Shown here piece after piece: positions 33,901 to 47,200 of a DNA stretch of 64,000 bases (the stretch's first letter is position 1; each line of letters begins with the position of its first letter). The DNA comes from Cyrtodaria siliqua (taxonomy: Eukaryota > Mollusca > Bivalvia > Adapedonta > Hiatellidae), in contig JAWPHD010000095.1 in assembly GCA_037043455.1 (NCBI GenBank), positions 496,001 through 560,000 on the forward strand. Direction: 5' to 3'. Below the pieces are notes generated by a model. It had not been told where the DNA came from. It made no database searches and saw only the letters and a program-made list of their open reading frames with translations. The position numbers were made by a program, and so were the translations under genes.

Positions 33901-36856
33901 TCTTCATAATCATTTTCCAAACATTTTTGCAAAATACGCCTCAGAAAGCAAAAATACTAACCCCACCATCCACTTCCAACAATTTCGACAATATGACTTC
34001 TCTGCAACCATCTGAATTCCCTGCAGCCGGCTGATCAGTGTGTAAATGGTTTTTACTAGTGTTGCTCTAGCATCGCCAAATCATTGAGTACTTCGTATGT
34101 GGCTTTCTAGGCTTTTGCTTTCTATATTCTTATATACATGACCATCTTTGTTTTATACCTTTGTGTTATTGCCTAGAGGATTTAGCCTGGCGAGGATTGT
34201 TCCTTTACAATTGCACGTGCTATTGGGATGACACTAGGCTGTAAGAGTGAGGTTTGGTGCTCCCTTAAACTTTATTTAAACCCCCAGAGACATTTTTGCC
34301 ACTGATCGTTCCAAGATGGTAACTATTCAAATACAGAAACTACGAGTAGCTACAATGTCAGCAGAGAATATATCGAATATTGTGTGTTATAGTACTGGGA
34401 AAATGGATCAACTTAGCCAAACTGACGAAACTCAAGAGAGTATTATAAAGCTTGTCCAAATTAGTTGAATTTAGACTGATTTGTATTCATTTCTATCTTA
34501 TAGTTTACCCCCATCACTCAAATGAAACTGTCCGACAAGATATCGTAATTATAGGCTTAGCTTACACTTTTCATACCAATAATTAGAAAATGTGATATAG
34601 TGAACGTAACCTCTGTTCGTTTTAAACGAAATGTTTGTAATGAAACCTTTAATATAAACTGCCACAAACGTTCAGTCTGATTGAAAGAATTTGTTAAGAT
34701 ATATGGTGTAAATAACTACCATTTTCACATGTTTTCCCATCACTTCTGAGATTCACACCATCTTCGCATGCACACGTGTGACCAGTTGAAGTCGGTAGAC
34801 AGAATGTGCTACAGTCCCCTAGTCCATTACGTGCTAGACAGGCATTTGATCCTTAAAAGTACGTAAATAGCATGTATTACATTTAAGCATACTGAAGTAA
34901 AATTAGACATACAAATCGAACAGGAAAAGTAGTATTCAAGGACAACAGTTAAGTTTATTTAGTTAAACAAACAGATTTTCAGCACAAGTAAAATATCGGA
35001 TTGAAATGAATGAATAAAGCACTGTTTTTTCACAGATAAATAAAATAATTACTTTTTCTTGCCTATTACAATATGGTAAAAATAGTATTAAATGGCGTAT
35101 AAAAAAACTTACTTGGCTGGCTTAATGCTGAAGATCTATATAGAGTCAAGGCATCAAGTCTTCCCAGTTCTGCATTTGTTGCTACTCGGGATACATCAGT
35201 GGTAACGGTTTTGTGATTTTTTGTAATATATCTGTAACGAAAACATTGCATTGCTGATCTCTTAGATATTTTCCAGCGATGTTTTGGCAAGGAAGTTTTG
35301 AGAAATTAAAATCTTAATAGTTGTTGAAAGCTGTATAGAAAACACTATTAGTGTTATTTATACTATTGGGCTGACCATTGCATGAGCGGTGTTAATTGTA
35401 AGTTTAAGGTTTCCTTATAAGTTATATCTATTACTATAACAAAAACTACATTATCGATTTCTACTACTTCTACTACTACGATTACTACTACTACTACCAC
35501 CACCACCACCACCACCACCACCACCACCACCACTACTACTACTACTATTAATACTACTACTACTTGTACTACTACTACTACCACCACCACCACCACCACT
35601 ACTACTATTACTACTTGTACTACTACTCCTACTACTTCTAATATTACTACTATGCTTAAGCTACTACATTACTACTGTCACTAGCATCACTAGTACTAGT
35701 AACTAGTACTAGTAATAGTAACAATCATCACGGTCAGTGTACATTTGCAATGAAGGTATGGTCAAGTAAGTCGCAGCACTAACAGTTTGTTCCAAAGGTT
35801 ATCATTTGTGTTTGTTATGATGAGTCAAACACCTTAAAATGTAACATACATACGTTACGGTCGCCAACTAACAAATTTGACATTTGATAAGACAATTAAA
35901 TAGATAATTCGTATAAATCATATATTGTAAATACATTTTATAAAATTTAGAATAGTCGAAATATCAGTTTAAACTTACAAATAAAACGTCTTAGAATATG
36001 CTAAGACAATTGTGTCTTCAAATATTTCGTCAACGTGAATGAAACATACGTTACCATAACTTAAGAACAGTCTCAATCATACCGAGACTGCAATATTTCG
36101 TATGTGTCGTGTTCGGCCGTTTCCAAAGGTTCATTCTCATACTCTTTTTAAGAGTATCATAGACTACACACACTAGCTTAAATGAGACATACATATTGCC
36201 GAACATGTTCATGAGGATAGGGTACACTATTGTTTAAACTTAAAGTTAGCTAAGCTGAATGTTTCTATAAAATAGGCTTATAGGATAAAAAAAATCCAGG
36301 CATTTTAAGAATGTACGTGACCATCCTTCTTGCTATGTTTCATGCTATTCAGAAAATAATGGTGTGTTTTCGTACAACCTGTTGTTCTACCCTAATCCTA
36401 GACATAAGTAGACCTGTTCTCTGTGTGATTCTTAACATAATGCAAATGTAACATACGCGATGCAACATACGTTACCTTACACTGAATGAAATTACAATGA
36501 TATATACATATGCCATCTGAACAGGTACATTCTGAAAGACAATGTGTATGGTTAAATTGAAAAACTGGTTGAAATTAATTAGTTAATAAATAGTAGTTCT
36601 ACACGACTGAAATACTTGTGTAATGGAACATGCGTTACTTTTAATAAACATACATTACTATTTGAACACATGAAACTATAGCAGAAAATAAGTATTTTAT
36701 GAACATTTATAAGAGTATAAAAGTGACAGAAGTGACCACCCTTACTTTGAAACTGGTTTGCAGTTCTAGTATGTAGCATATACGTAAATGTTAACTAATG
36801 AAACAACCGTTACTATTGATATATTTGAGCTTATACATTTAATAGATGGCATCACT

Positions 36857-36903
<47 letters not shown>

Positions 36904-37867
36904 AGGCTGGTTTAATTTCTACAGTTTAAATAATGTTAAATAACCATTGATTCTATAATTATATAGGATTGCCAAATTTATTTATACTCTTGATTTATTT
37001 GGTGGTAGGAATGAGGTGGAGTAAATATGTTTAGATATGTTCATGTGAACAATTGCTTTGTCAAGAAATGAAAATATATAAATATGATGCTTGTCGATCT
37101 TCTGCAATCCATTATACATGAAACCCTCACAAGCATCATTGTATCATACGTTCCATAATAGGCTGATTAAACCGCTGATTGATTTCTAATGAATGAGGTT
37201 TGTGTTTTACAAAAACATATTCCTTTTCTTTATGTTTATCTTTGTTCTTCCATTTTATATTAACCAATTAGTTTGAAAGAGAAACAATTGTTTTGTACAA
37301 TTGTTCTATTTGTGGATTTGTTATTTTAATTAATTTCTATACAAACATGTTCATATAATGGGTGTTGTTATTTTTTCTTATTTACGTGCTTTGAATTATA
37401 TTTGAATGGTCTATTGTTGGTGTCACACAACATAAGTGAATCAACGTAATATGTATTTCTCCCTAAGTTTTTTAAAAAAGCTTTCTTAATCAACACAATT
37501 GGTGTGTAACGTATGTTACACGGAAAAGCACATGCTATAATCACCGACTTGCATTATGATAACTGCCATAGTTAACTTGAAACAACAATCAATTTGGTCT
37601 GTCTCACATCGTATACCTTACGTAAAAATATAGAGATCTCTATAATTATGATTTGCTTCCTTTTATTGAGAAACAGCGTACTACTACTACTACTACTTCT
37701 TCTACTACTACCACCACCAGCACCACCAGCACCAGCACCACCACTACTACTACTACTTCTTCTACTACTACAACAACCAGCACCACCAGCACCAGCACCA
37801 CTACTACTACTACTACTACTAGTTCTTCTACTACTACCACCACCAGCACCTCCAGCACCAGCACCAG

Positions 37868-37904
<37 letters not shown>

Positions 37905-37932
37905 TCTCTACTACCACCACCAGCACCACCAG

Positions 37933-37994
<62 letters not shown>

Positions 37995-38055
37995 ATTCTG
38001 CTACTACCACCACCAGCACCACCAGTACCACCACTACTACTACTACTACTACTAT

Positions 38056-38086
<31 letters not shown>

Positions 38087-38172
38087 TCTACTACTACCAC
38101 CACCAGCACCACCAGCACCAGCACCACCACTACTATTACTACTACTACTACTACTACTACTACTAATACAAT

Positions 38173-38208
<36 letters not shown>

Positions 38209-41200
38209 TTCTACTACTACTACTACTACTGCTATAAGCAACAGTCTTACTGTCTGTTCCATGCTGTGTAGTACAAATAGTCTCCCATCAGCTCTATATC
38301 CATCAGTTGGGCCCCGTCATCGGTGTATAGCTGCGCACAGACCCCCATGTATGTACATCGTTGTATAGTATTAAGGTAACCATCACTTACGTATAGTCTT
38401 TTCTCTATAGTAGAGTTTAAACACTGTTATTGACACTAAGTAGGTTTCACGCTGCATGCAAATTTACGGATATACCGCATTAATCTAACGGATATACCGC
38501 ATTAATGTTCAAGCTGCATGCAAATCTAACGGATATACCGCATTAATCTAACGGATATACCGCATTAATCTTCATGCTGCATGAAAATCTAACGGATATA
38601 CCGCCTTAATCTTCACGTTGCATTCAAATCTAACGTATATACCGCATTAATCTAACGGATATGCCGCATTATTCTAACGGATATATTGCATTAATCTTTT
38701 TCATACACCAGTGGTTTGTCTATGAAGCTATATGGATGAACGTTTAATTAACACTTCTTTATATAATTATGTGCATTCTGCTGAAAACAAACACACGTTA
38801 AAACAAAATTTAAAACCAATACCTAAGTGTGCATGTTAAAACAAAATTACTGCCTACAATGTAAATGCTGTATATTTGCAAATTATTGATGGTGTACAAC
38901 TATGTCGTCTGTACGTTAAATATACAGTGAACATGATCGTATACTTAATAAAGTCCAAACGATCAAATCTGACAAGAGCTCTTTGAAATGTTCCATGTGT
39001 CATCAAGTGTCAATAGGTATTTTTTAGAACCGATGTTTCCTGTATTCAGGTTTAGAATTAATTCTTAGAATGCAAAATACGTTATTCTGAGCAATAAATA
39101 CTGACAAGGGGATCCACTGGAAGCAACAAACACCAACAAGAGATAACTAGCAGACTCGGTTTTATTGAGACTATTCATGAGTGTATAATTTGCAACACCT
39201 CTTACGCCGCATAGCACCGGCTTAAGCGGTATTCTGATGTAAAAAGAAATATAAAAAGATCGGACAGGGAAAGTAGCATTCAAGGGGGACAGTCAATCAC
39301 AAAACACAGAAACAAACACGCAAACAGACAAACAAGAAGGCAGAAGCAATAATAAATGGAATCGACATCACAAACACAAAAGGGTTGACAATAGGGCTAC
39401 CGCCTTGGAACGGTCAGTGGCAAAGTAGGCCACTGGGGGTTTAAACCGGTTCTAGGGTCACCAAACCTCATACTTACCCTACTGTCATCCCATTAAAACA
39501 GGACAGTGTAAATAAAGAAATCCCCGTTATGATCTAATCTCTAACCAACAAGGCAGCATCAACAGGCAATATAAGTAAAACACAAATATGCTCGTGTAAA
39601 TATAATTCAAAAAAACAATAGCCTAGAAAGCCACAATGAAGGTACTCAATGACTTTGCAGAAGCCAGAGCAGTAAGAGAATAAACCATTAAGGGCACGAC
39701 AAGAAAGATCATGGACAAACATCAAACGCCACTTGTCCCAATGGGCTTTAGGTAGGCGTCATCATAGGGTCTACAGCCTGTCCGGTCATCGTACAATTAA
39801 AGAGGAAAGCATAGTGGCGAACTGTAAAAGGATCCACCACCAAGCCATTAAGACCGGACATGCTGATCCCAACGGATTGGTAAGTAATAATACTACTGAT
39901 CTGTAATCAGGGAGACTTTTGATGACCGCCACACATAACTTAACAAACGCTAGTGTGAATGTCAATACATACCAAAAAAGGGAATCTCTTGGAAGCAACA
40001 AACAAGCCAAGATTAAGATCCTACCTTGGTAATCTATAGCAAGTCCATTAGGCCATGTAATTTGCCTCGTTATAATGGCTGTGGCAGACGATCCATCCAT
40101 GTTGGCCTTCTTTATAAACGGGGCCTTCTCTTTGAAGTCAGACCAAAACAGTAATCTAAATAGAAAAGTATATGTGATATCTATATTAATTATACCTCAC
40201 ATAAAACGCCCACACTAAATGCCCATAGACAACAATGTGTAATTTTTTACTCTCTGAAGCGAGGGTGATATTGCAGAGTGATAGTAAATCGCAAGGTGAT
40301 ATTAAACAAATTATCGTATGCACAGCTTCGGTGCGCGCTGGTATGAGTACTATTTCGGCGATGTCATCGGCTCAGTATAATGAAATTGTTATTTTTAACT
40401 CATCATAACGTTAAACGTTATTTACTGATTTCGATAAACTTATTTCCAATCCAATGATATAACTTTCATTGCAACTTTGAAAAACAAAATTATTCTGCAA
40501 AGTGAAATCTGTAGGCCTACCTTATTTTGGCCCGCGGGGCTTTCGGTATAATAAAATATATATCACTTTCATGAGAGGGTTCTAGAATATTCACCCTTCG
40601 GATATTCGGATCATTCTTACAATAATTTATATATATATAAGAATATTAGTATTTGAAATATAGGTATTGTATACACCCAGAACAATCAATTGATGTATTT
40701 TACGATTGTTTCTACATACATACTAATCATGTTTCAAGTTGATTGTTTTTAACCATAGTTGTACCGTTTTGAGCTCACATGAGCCGAGAAGCGGTGAACT
40801 ATTTGCATCGCTCTTTGTTTGCCGACCGATCGCCGTTTGGCATTAACTTTAGCTTTCAACGATTTTATCTCAGAAACCATTTACTCAAGTTTGACAAAAC
40901 TTCATATGGATAATTTTTAGATCAATCTCTTTTATGATAAACATGATTTAATAATCATTACACCCAAACGCAATGGCACCGTAGGTCCGCACTATACCAC
41001 ACACACAGAGCAAATTATCTATACAATGAAAAAAACAATACACAACACAAAAAGGGGTGAATACTGGGTTACCGACTTGGAACGGTTAGTATTAAATATG
41101 TCCCACTGGTTCGTTATATCGATTTTAAGAGTACACAACCTCGCTATTGTCATGTTTTCAGTGCTCAAATTGACAAGACAGTGTAAATAAAAGCACCTCC

Positions 41201-44200
41201 TATTAAAAGGAAATATCATACAATAAAGTCCACATCCAGAGAAATTAGGAAACAATACAATTATATGTCTTTGTAAAACTTTACAAAAACAATTAGAAAC
41301 GCATCAGGATATATCCAGAATTGTACTGAACAACAACAGCGGTTGCAGCCAAAGAGAAAACCAGTCTAGGGTACAACCAGAAAACCCGAGGGACGAAAGC
41401 TCATTTTAAGGAGATGTGGTTTATAAACTTCGAAAGTTAAAGGAGTCTGACGGGTTTCCTGATCGCTTTACAAATTGAATCAGAAAGTATGCCAGAAAAG
41501 GATACAACCCTTTGGTTTTACAGCGCACTGCATTTTTAGTGAGTGACACCTCTACAGTCAGTCATTACGCTTCACTCATCACTTGTGCGATGACTGGACT
41601 ACCTCTTGGGACTCTATGATAGTACCTACTGAAACCCCAACTAAGGGAGGTGGGTGCATGAGCTTTCGTCCGTCTGGTTTTCTGGTCGTACCCTCGATTA
41701 GTTGTCTCTTTAGCTGCAGCTACTATGGTCGTTCAGTATGATTCTGGATACAGCCTGAGATGTTTATTATTTTGTATGTGTTTCTTTAATTAGTTTCTCT
41801 GGATGTGGACTTTATTGTTAGAGAATTCCTTTTGACGGGATGTAGTTTTGTTTACACTGTCTTGTCTATTTGGGCGCTGAAGACAGGATAATAGCGAGGA
41901 TTGTTTACACATAAAATCGATTCAAGCTAACGAGTAGGCCTTATTGCCTAATGACCGTTTCAAGTCGGTAATCCTGTCTTCATCACCCTTTCTGTTGTTT
42001 TTTGTCTATTTCATTGTATTAGCAAGTCCTTGTTTGCAGTACAGTGCGGACCTACGATGCCATTGCGTTCGGACGCTGTGGTTTCTATAGGAACCTATAT
42101 CTCATTTTTTCATGCACCAACCTCCCCTTTCAGGGTTTCAAAAGTTGCAATAATGGAGTCCCAACAGGTTGCCCGGTCATCGCTTAAGAGAAAAGTGAAG
42201 CGTAGTGACTGGCTGTAGAGGAGTCAATCACCAAACATGAATTGCGTTGCAGAACAAAAGGGTCACATCATTTTTAGAAAAATTTCCTGATTATGTTTGT
42301 TAAGCGGTCAGGAAATCCGTCAGACCTCTTTAATTTTAATAGTTTATAGATTACACCTCCACAGAATAAAGGTTGTGATATTCCTAGTCTCAGAAATGTG
42401 TTTAGGTTGTTGTTGTACTTTGCAGCGGGTTTTCGTTGTGGTTTACGATAACGATAACCTTGCTGGAGAAGTTTACTTGTAATAATTTGAGTTCGATTGA
42501 TAATCGAAATCCTTAACATCGTTACATGCCCTAACAAAATGAATTAGCTGGGGATATAAACCCCGTATGATTTAGCAAGAGATACGTCCCCATCTAAATG
42601 TGGATATTTAACGACGTCAAAAGTTAAAGTCATCTCTCTTATTTTGTATTTTATTATGTATGTAAACATTTCAAATCGAGAGATGAAGGTCAAGGAATGC
42701 TGCTATGGTATCCGAACTGTTGATTGGATCAACTTGAGCTCTAGTTGATAAATAGTAATGGCCATATGAGCATACTAATAATCAATACTGGTTTTGTCAT
42801 CCAGATACCAAAATATATTATTAAACGCATCAATATTGGTTCGCTGACTAGCAGGTGACAAACTCAACATAAAATCTCTTTCACAACAGTCTAAAATATG
42901 TTACGCAATAGGAGGCGCACAGTTAGAATCCTAGGAAAACAAACAACCTGTCGGTAAACGGTTTTACCGAAGCTAATAAAGATGTTATCTAAAAGAAAAT
43001 ATAACGCTCTACACAATCAGCGCAAGTCCATATGTTAGAATTATCATTAGTGGTGTAATGACAATATTATAAGCAAAAGAAGTAGCCCCTTCTTTAGTAA
43101 ATGTATTCTGTATAAGCTGATTCAATTTATCTATGATCAGGTTATATGGTAGAGTGATGTATAGAGTGGATATGTCAAAGATGATTAAAGTGGAGGCATG
43201 AAAATTCTTACACCGTACTTTATTAAGGTCATCTCCGGAGTTTTTGATGGTCCAAAACACATTGATTCCTGAATTTTCACAATATAGAACATGTTCTTTA
43301 ATCGCGGACAAATTATTTAAAATTAGATCAACACATCATCCAAAATGACCGATGTTAATATAAGTGATCGAAATGTTAAGCAACCTTCTTCATCTCATTT
43401 CAGATTTCAATAATGTTTCTTCATTACTAATTGCTTAACCCTAGACTATTTAGGTTTGTTAAAATGCAGTCCGAAACCATTAGAAATCCCCGTAAAAAGA
43501 AATATAAAAATATCGGACAGGGAAAGTAGCATTCATGGAGGACAGTCAACCACAAAACACAGAAACAAACACGCAAACAGACAAACAAGAAGGCAAAAGT
43601 AATAAAAAATGTAAGCGACATCACAAACACAAAAGGGTTGATAATAGGGCTACCGCCTTGGAACGGTCAGTGGCAAAGTAGGCCACTGGGGGTTTAAACC
43701 GGTTCTAGGGTGCACCAAACCTCACACTTACCCTACTGTCATCCCATTAAAACAGGACAGTGTAAATAAAGAAATCCCCGCCATGATCTAATCTCTAACC
43801 AAAAAGGCAGCATCAATAGTACAATGAAGGTACTCAGTGACTTTGCAGAAGCCAGAGCAGTAAGAGAATACACAATTAAGGGCACGACAAGAAAGACCAT
43901 GGACAAACATCAAACGCCACCGTCCCAATGGGCTTTAGGTAGGCGTCATCATAGGGTCCACAGCCTGTCCGGTCATCGTACAATTACAGAGGAAAGCATA
44001 GTGGCGCACCGTAAAAGGGTCCACCACCAAGCATGCAGTACGTTGCAAAATGATAGGGTCTAACCTCTTTTGATAAACTTTTTAACAAGTTTAACAAAGA
44101 TAGTATGAAAGTGATCATGACCTAGAATCTTACGAAGTTTATAAATCACATCACCATAGAAGTCAGGTTGTGATAGTCCTTGTCGCAGAAGAGTCTTTAA

Positions 44201-47200
44201 ATTACTTTTATATTTGGAAAGAAGATCAGGGTTACGATAATACAATTTTGCAAAGGTTTTACGAAGTTTATGGTAACGGTAACCCTGATTGAGTAACTTT
44301 TTAGTTATACAAAGATTACGAATATTGAAGTCCTCAACTAGAGTAAAAGCTCTTGAAAAACGAGTAAGTTGAAACACATACACCCCTAAAAAGTTGCTCG
44401 GGGAACATCCCCATCTAAGTGGGGATAATTAACAATGTCAAAATTAAAATCATCTCTCTTGTCATAGATTTTGCTAATTATTTTACCATTTACAATCGAG
44501 AGATCTAAATCAAGAAAAGAAGCGTTATTATCAGAAATATTAGCTGTGTTAAGCTGAAGTTCTTTAAGATAAATATAATTAACCATAGTTGGAAAGAAAG
44601 GGTTTATTCTCTTAATTGTGTTAGTTGCTCTCAAAGGATCACCTTTATCAGTACTTATTAACATTCACACTAGCGTTCGTTTAGTGCAGTGTGGCGACTG
44701 TAAAAAGTCTCCCCGTGCTACGAATCAGTAGAGTTATTTTTTTACTGGTCCTTTGGGACCAACGAGCCCAATATAGGTGGCAGAAGTAGAATACCGCTTA
44801 AGCCGATGCTAGGGGGCGTGAGAAGTGTTGCTTCTCCCATTACTTCTCATGAACAGACTCAATAAAACCGAGACTGCTGCTTTATTCTCTTAATTGTGTT
44901 AGTTGCTCCCAAAGGATCACCTTTATCAGTACTTATTGTCAATGTTCAATATGTCATCCAGATACCAAGAGATGTCATTAAAGGCTTCAATAACATCTGC
45001 CTTGGTATCTTGTGAAAGACTCAACATGAATTCCCTTTCAAAGCACAATAAGAACAAATCTGCGACAAGTGGTGCACAGTTCGTACCCATAGGGATACCA
45101 AGAATTTGTCTATAAACGGTGGTTCCATACCTGACGAAAATATTATCTAATAGGAAGATGAGTGCTTCACAAACTTCATAGCATTATTATTATTATTACA
45201 TGCCAAAAATGTAGTATTTTCTCTAGCGAATGTTTTGTGAATAAGAGAAATTAGCTTGTCTTTAATAAGGTGATGTGGTAAGGTTGTATATAGTGTAGAG
45301 AAGTCATAAGTGCTTATTGATGAAACTTGACCTTTCTTGAATATTTTATCAAGAACGTCTCCTGAATTTTTTATAGACCAAAAATAAATTAATACCTGAG
45401 TTTTCATAAGTTTTATCACAATATAGTTTAACGTGATCTTTAACGGCAGTAAGACAAGAAGTTAAACGTTTGGAGATGTTAGTTGTGGTGCAGGCACTAG
45501 AATTCGAAATAAATGTCTCTGATATGCAAGAAAAATAATCTAGCATGGGTATTCGGTTCAGATAGGGAATTCTTGCATACCGGACAAGGATATCCGTCAT
45601 TTAACCGGGGCTAGATATTTCCATCTCACCCTAGGGTCGAGATAAAATTCACGCGCGCCAACATCCGGTATGCAGGAAAACATGCAAAACGTTAGTAGCT
45701 GGCGGCGTCAACGCACAACATGTCTCTGATATGCAAGAAAAAGAATCTATCATGGGTATTCGGTTCAGATAGGGAATTCCAACCCTCGGTATAAGTGTTT
45801 TAATCGCAACCTCGGCAGAGCCTCGGTTCCGATAAAATCACTTATACCTCGGGTTGGAATTCCCTATCTTCACCGGATACCCATGACAGATTCTTATAAT
45901 CTTACCCATGTTTGTTACTATTTCAAGTGTATACACTGGACAAGGTTATCGGGTGAGGTATTCAGTGTCCTATTGCTAAGTTCATAAATATATTATATGT
46001 ACGTATAATAATATATTATATGTACATATGAACCAGAATAAAACCTTTAACTTTCATATGTAATTTAGTTGTCGTTAAGGCGGATTGAATTGTAAAATGT
46101 ATTCACTAATAAACGTACCCCTCCTCTGGATCCACGACTATGTCACGTGGTCTTGCACCATCTGAAATCAGTTTCTTGTGCACTCCGTTTGGAGCTATAA
46201 CCCCAACTCCAGCAAAACCAGGAAATTTGGAGCTAATCGGAACTAATGTGTAGAAGATATTCCCACTGGTGAAGTCAATAGCAAATCGGTCAGCATAAGA
46301 GCCATAAATACCTGTAAGACAATCCCATACAATGCAATGTAATCCAATGCAATAGTGCAGTAAAATACAATACAATGTAATACAATAAAATACAATAAAA
46401 AACAAGACAAATACAATAAAAAAAAGGTCAATGATCGTCTATTTTCATTCTACCTAACCATATCAGGTTTAAAAACATTTATTAAGTAATACAACAAATC
46501 TCGATTCTTATTTGACGTCTAGGCACCCTGAAATGCACAGTAATGTTGGAACCAAAAAAGGCGTTGCAAATAAATAATGCTATTAAGTAGTCCTTGTTAT
46601 TTCATTGGTTATTGACAGGTTGACAAGGTTATATAATTATGAAGTTACATGAAGGTTTATGTTAGTTACTTTATTTTTCATTTAATCTATTAATGCGTGA
46701 AATAACAAGGGAGAAAGTAAACGTGTACAGAAAGAAAACCTTCGAAATACGTGTTTTGAACTGGGACTTACCCGTATTGGTCAAGACTGTGCTACCAGTG
46801 CCATTTATTCCAACCATGTTTACATGTTTGTCTGTGGTATCTCCCCAGATCACTTGCTTGGTCATGTGGTTATAGGCGATTCCATTTGGAGACCCGGTGA
46901 TGCTTGTATCTAAACCTCTGACGTCATCAGAATCCAAGGAAACTTGATATATTTTATTATGAGTCCAATCAGTGACGAATAGGAAATTGTCAGACATAGG
47001 CGCTAGAAATAAAATAGATTCGAGGTTCAATCAAGTATTTATACATGTATTTTAAGATTTATAAAATATGTACATCTACATATGAATTTCGTCGACAATA
47101 CTACATCCAAGACAGTCGTCTTTTTCATTGTGTAGTTAATTTGCTCTTTGTGGTAAAGTGCATCTACTGTGCCATTGCGTTTGGGTGCTGTGATTTCTAT

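Noticed and set aside
37594..38262. Long open frames on both strands (Leu/Pro/Tyr-rich, Thr-rich, Val-rich)
   Set aside because: They are translations of the ACT/ACC array in several frames; no coding signal outside the repeat.
38341..38440. Candidate missing propeller exon on the - strand (KLYYREKTI before a GTAAGT donor)
   Set aside because: The phase (1) does not fit the next exon (0), and the acceptor and length are poor.
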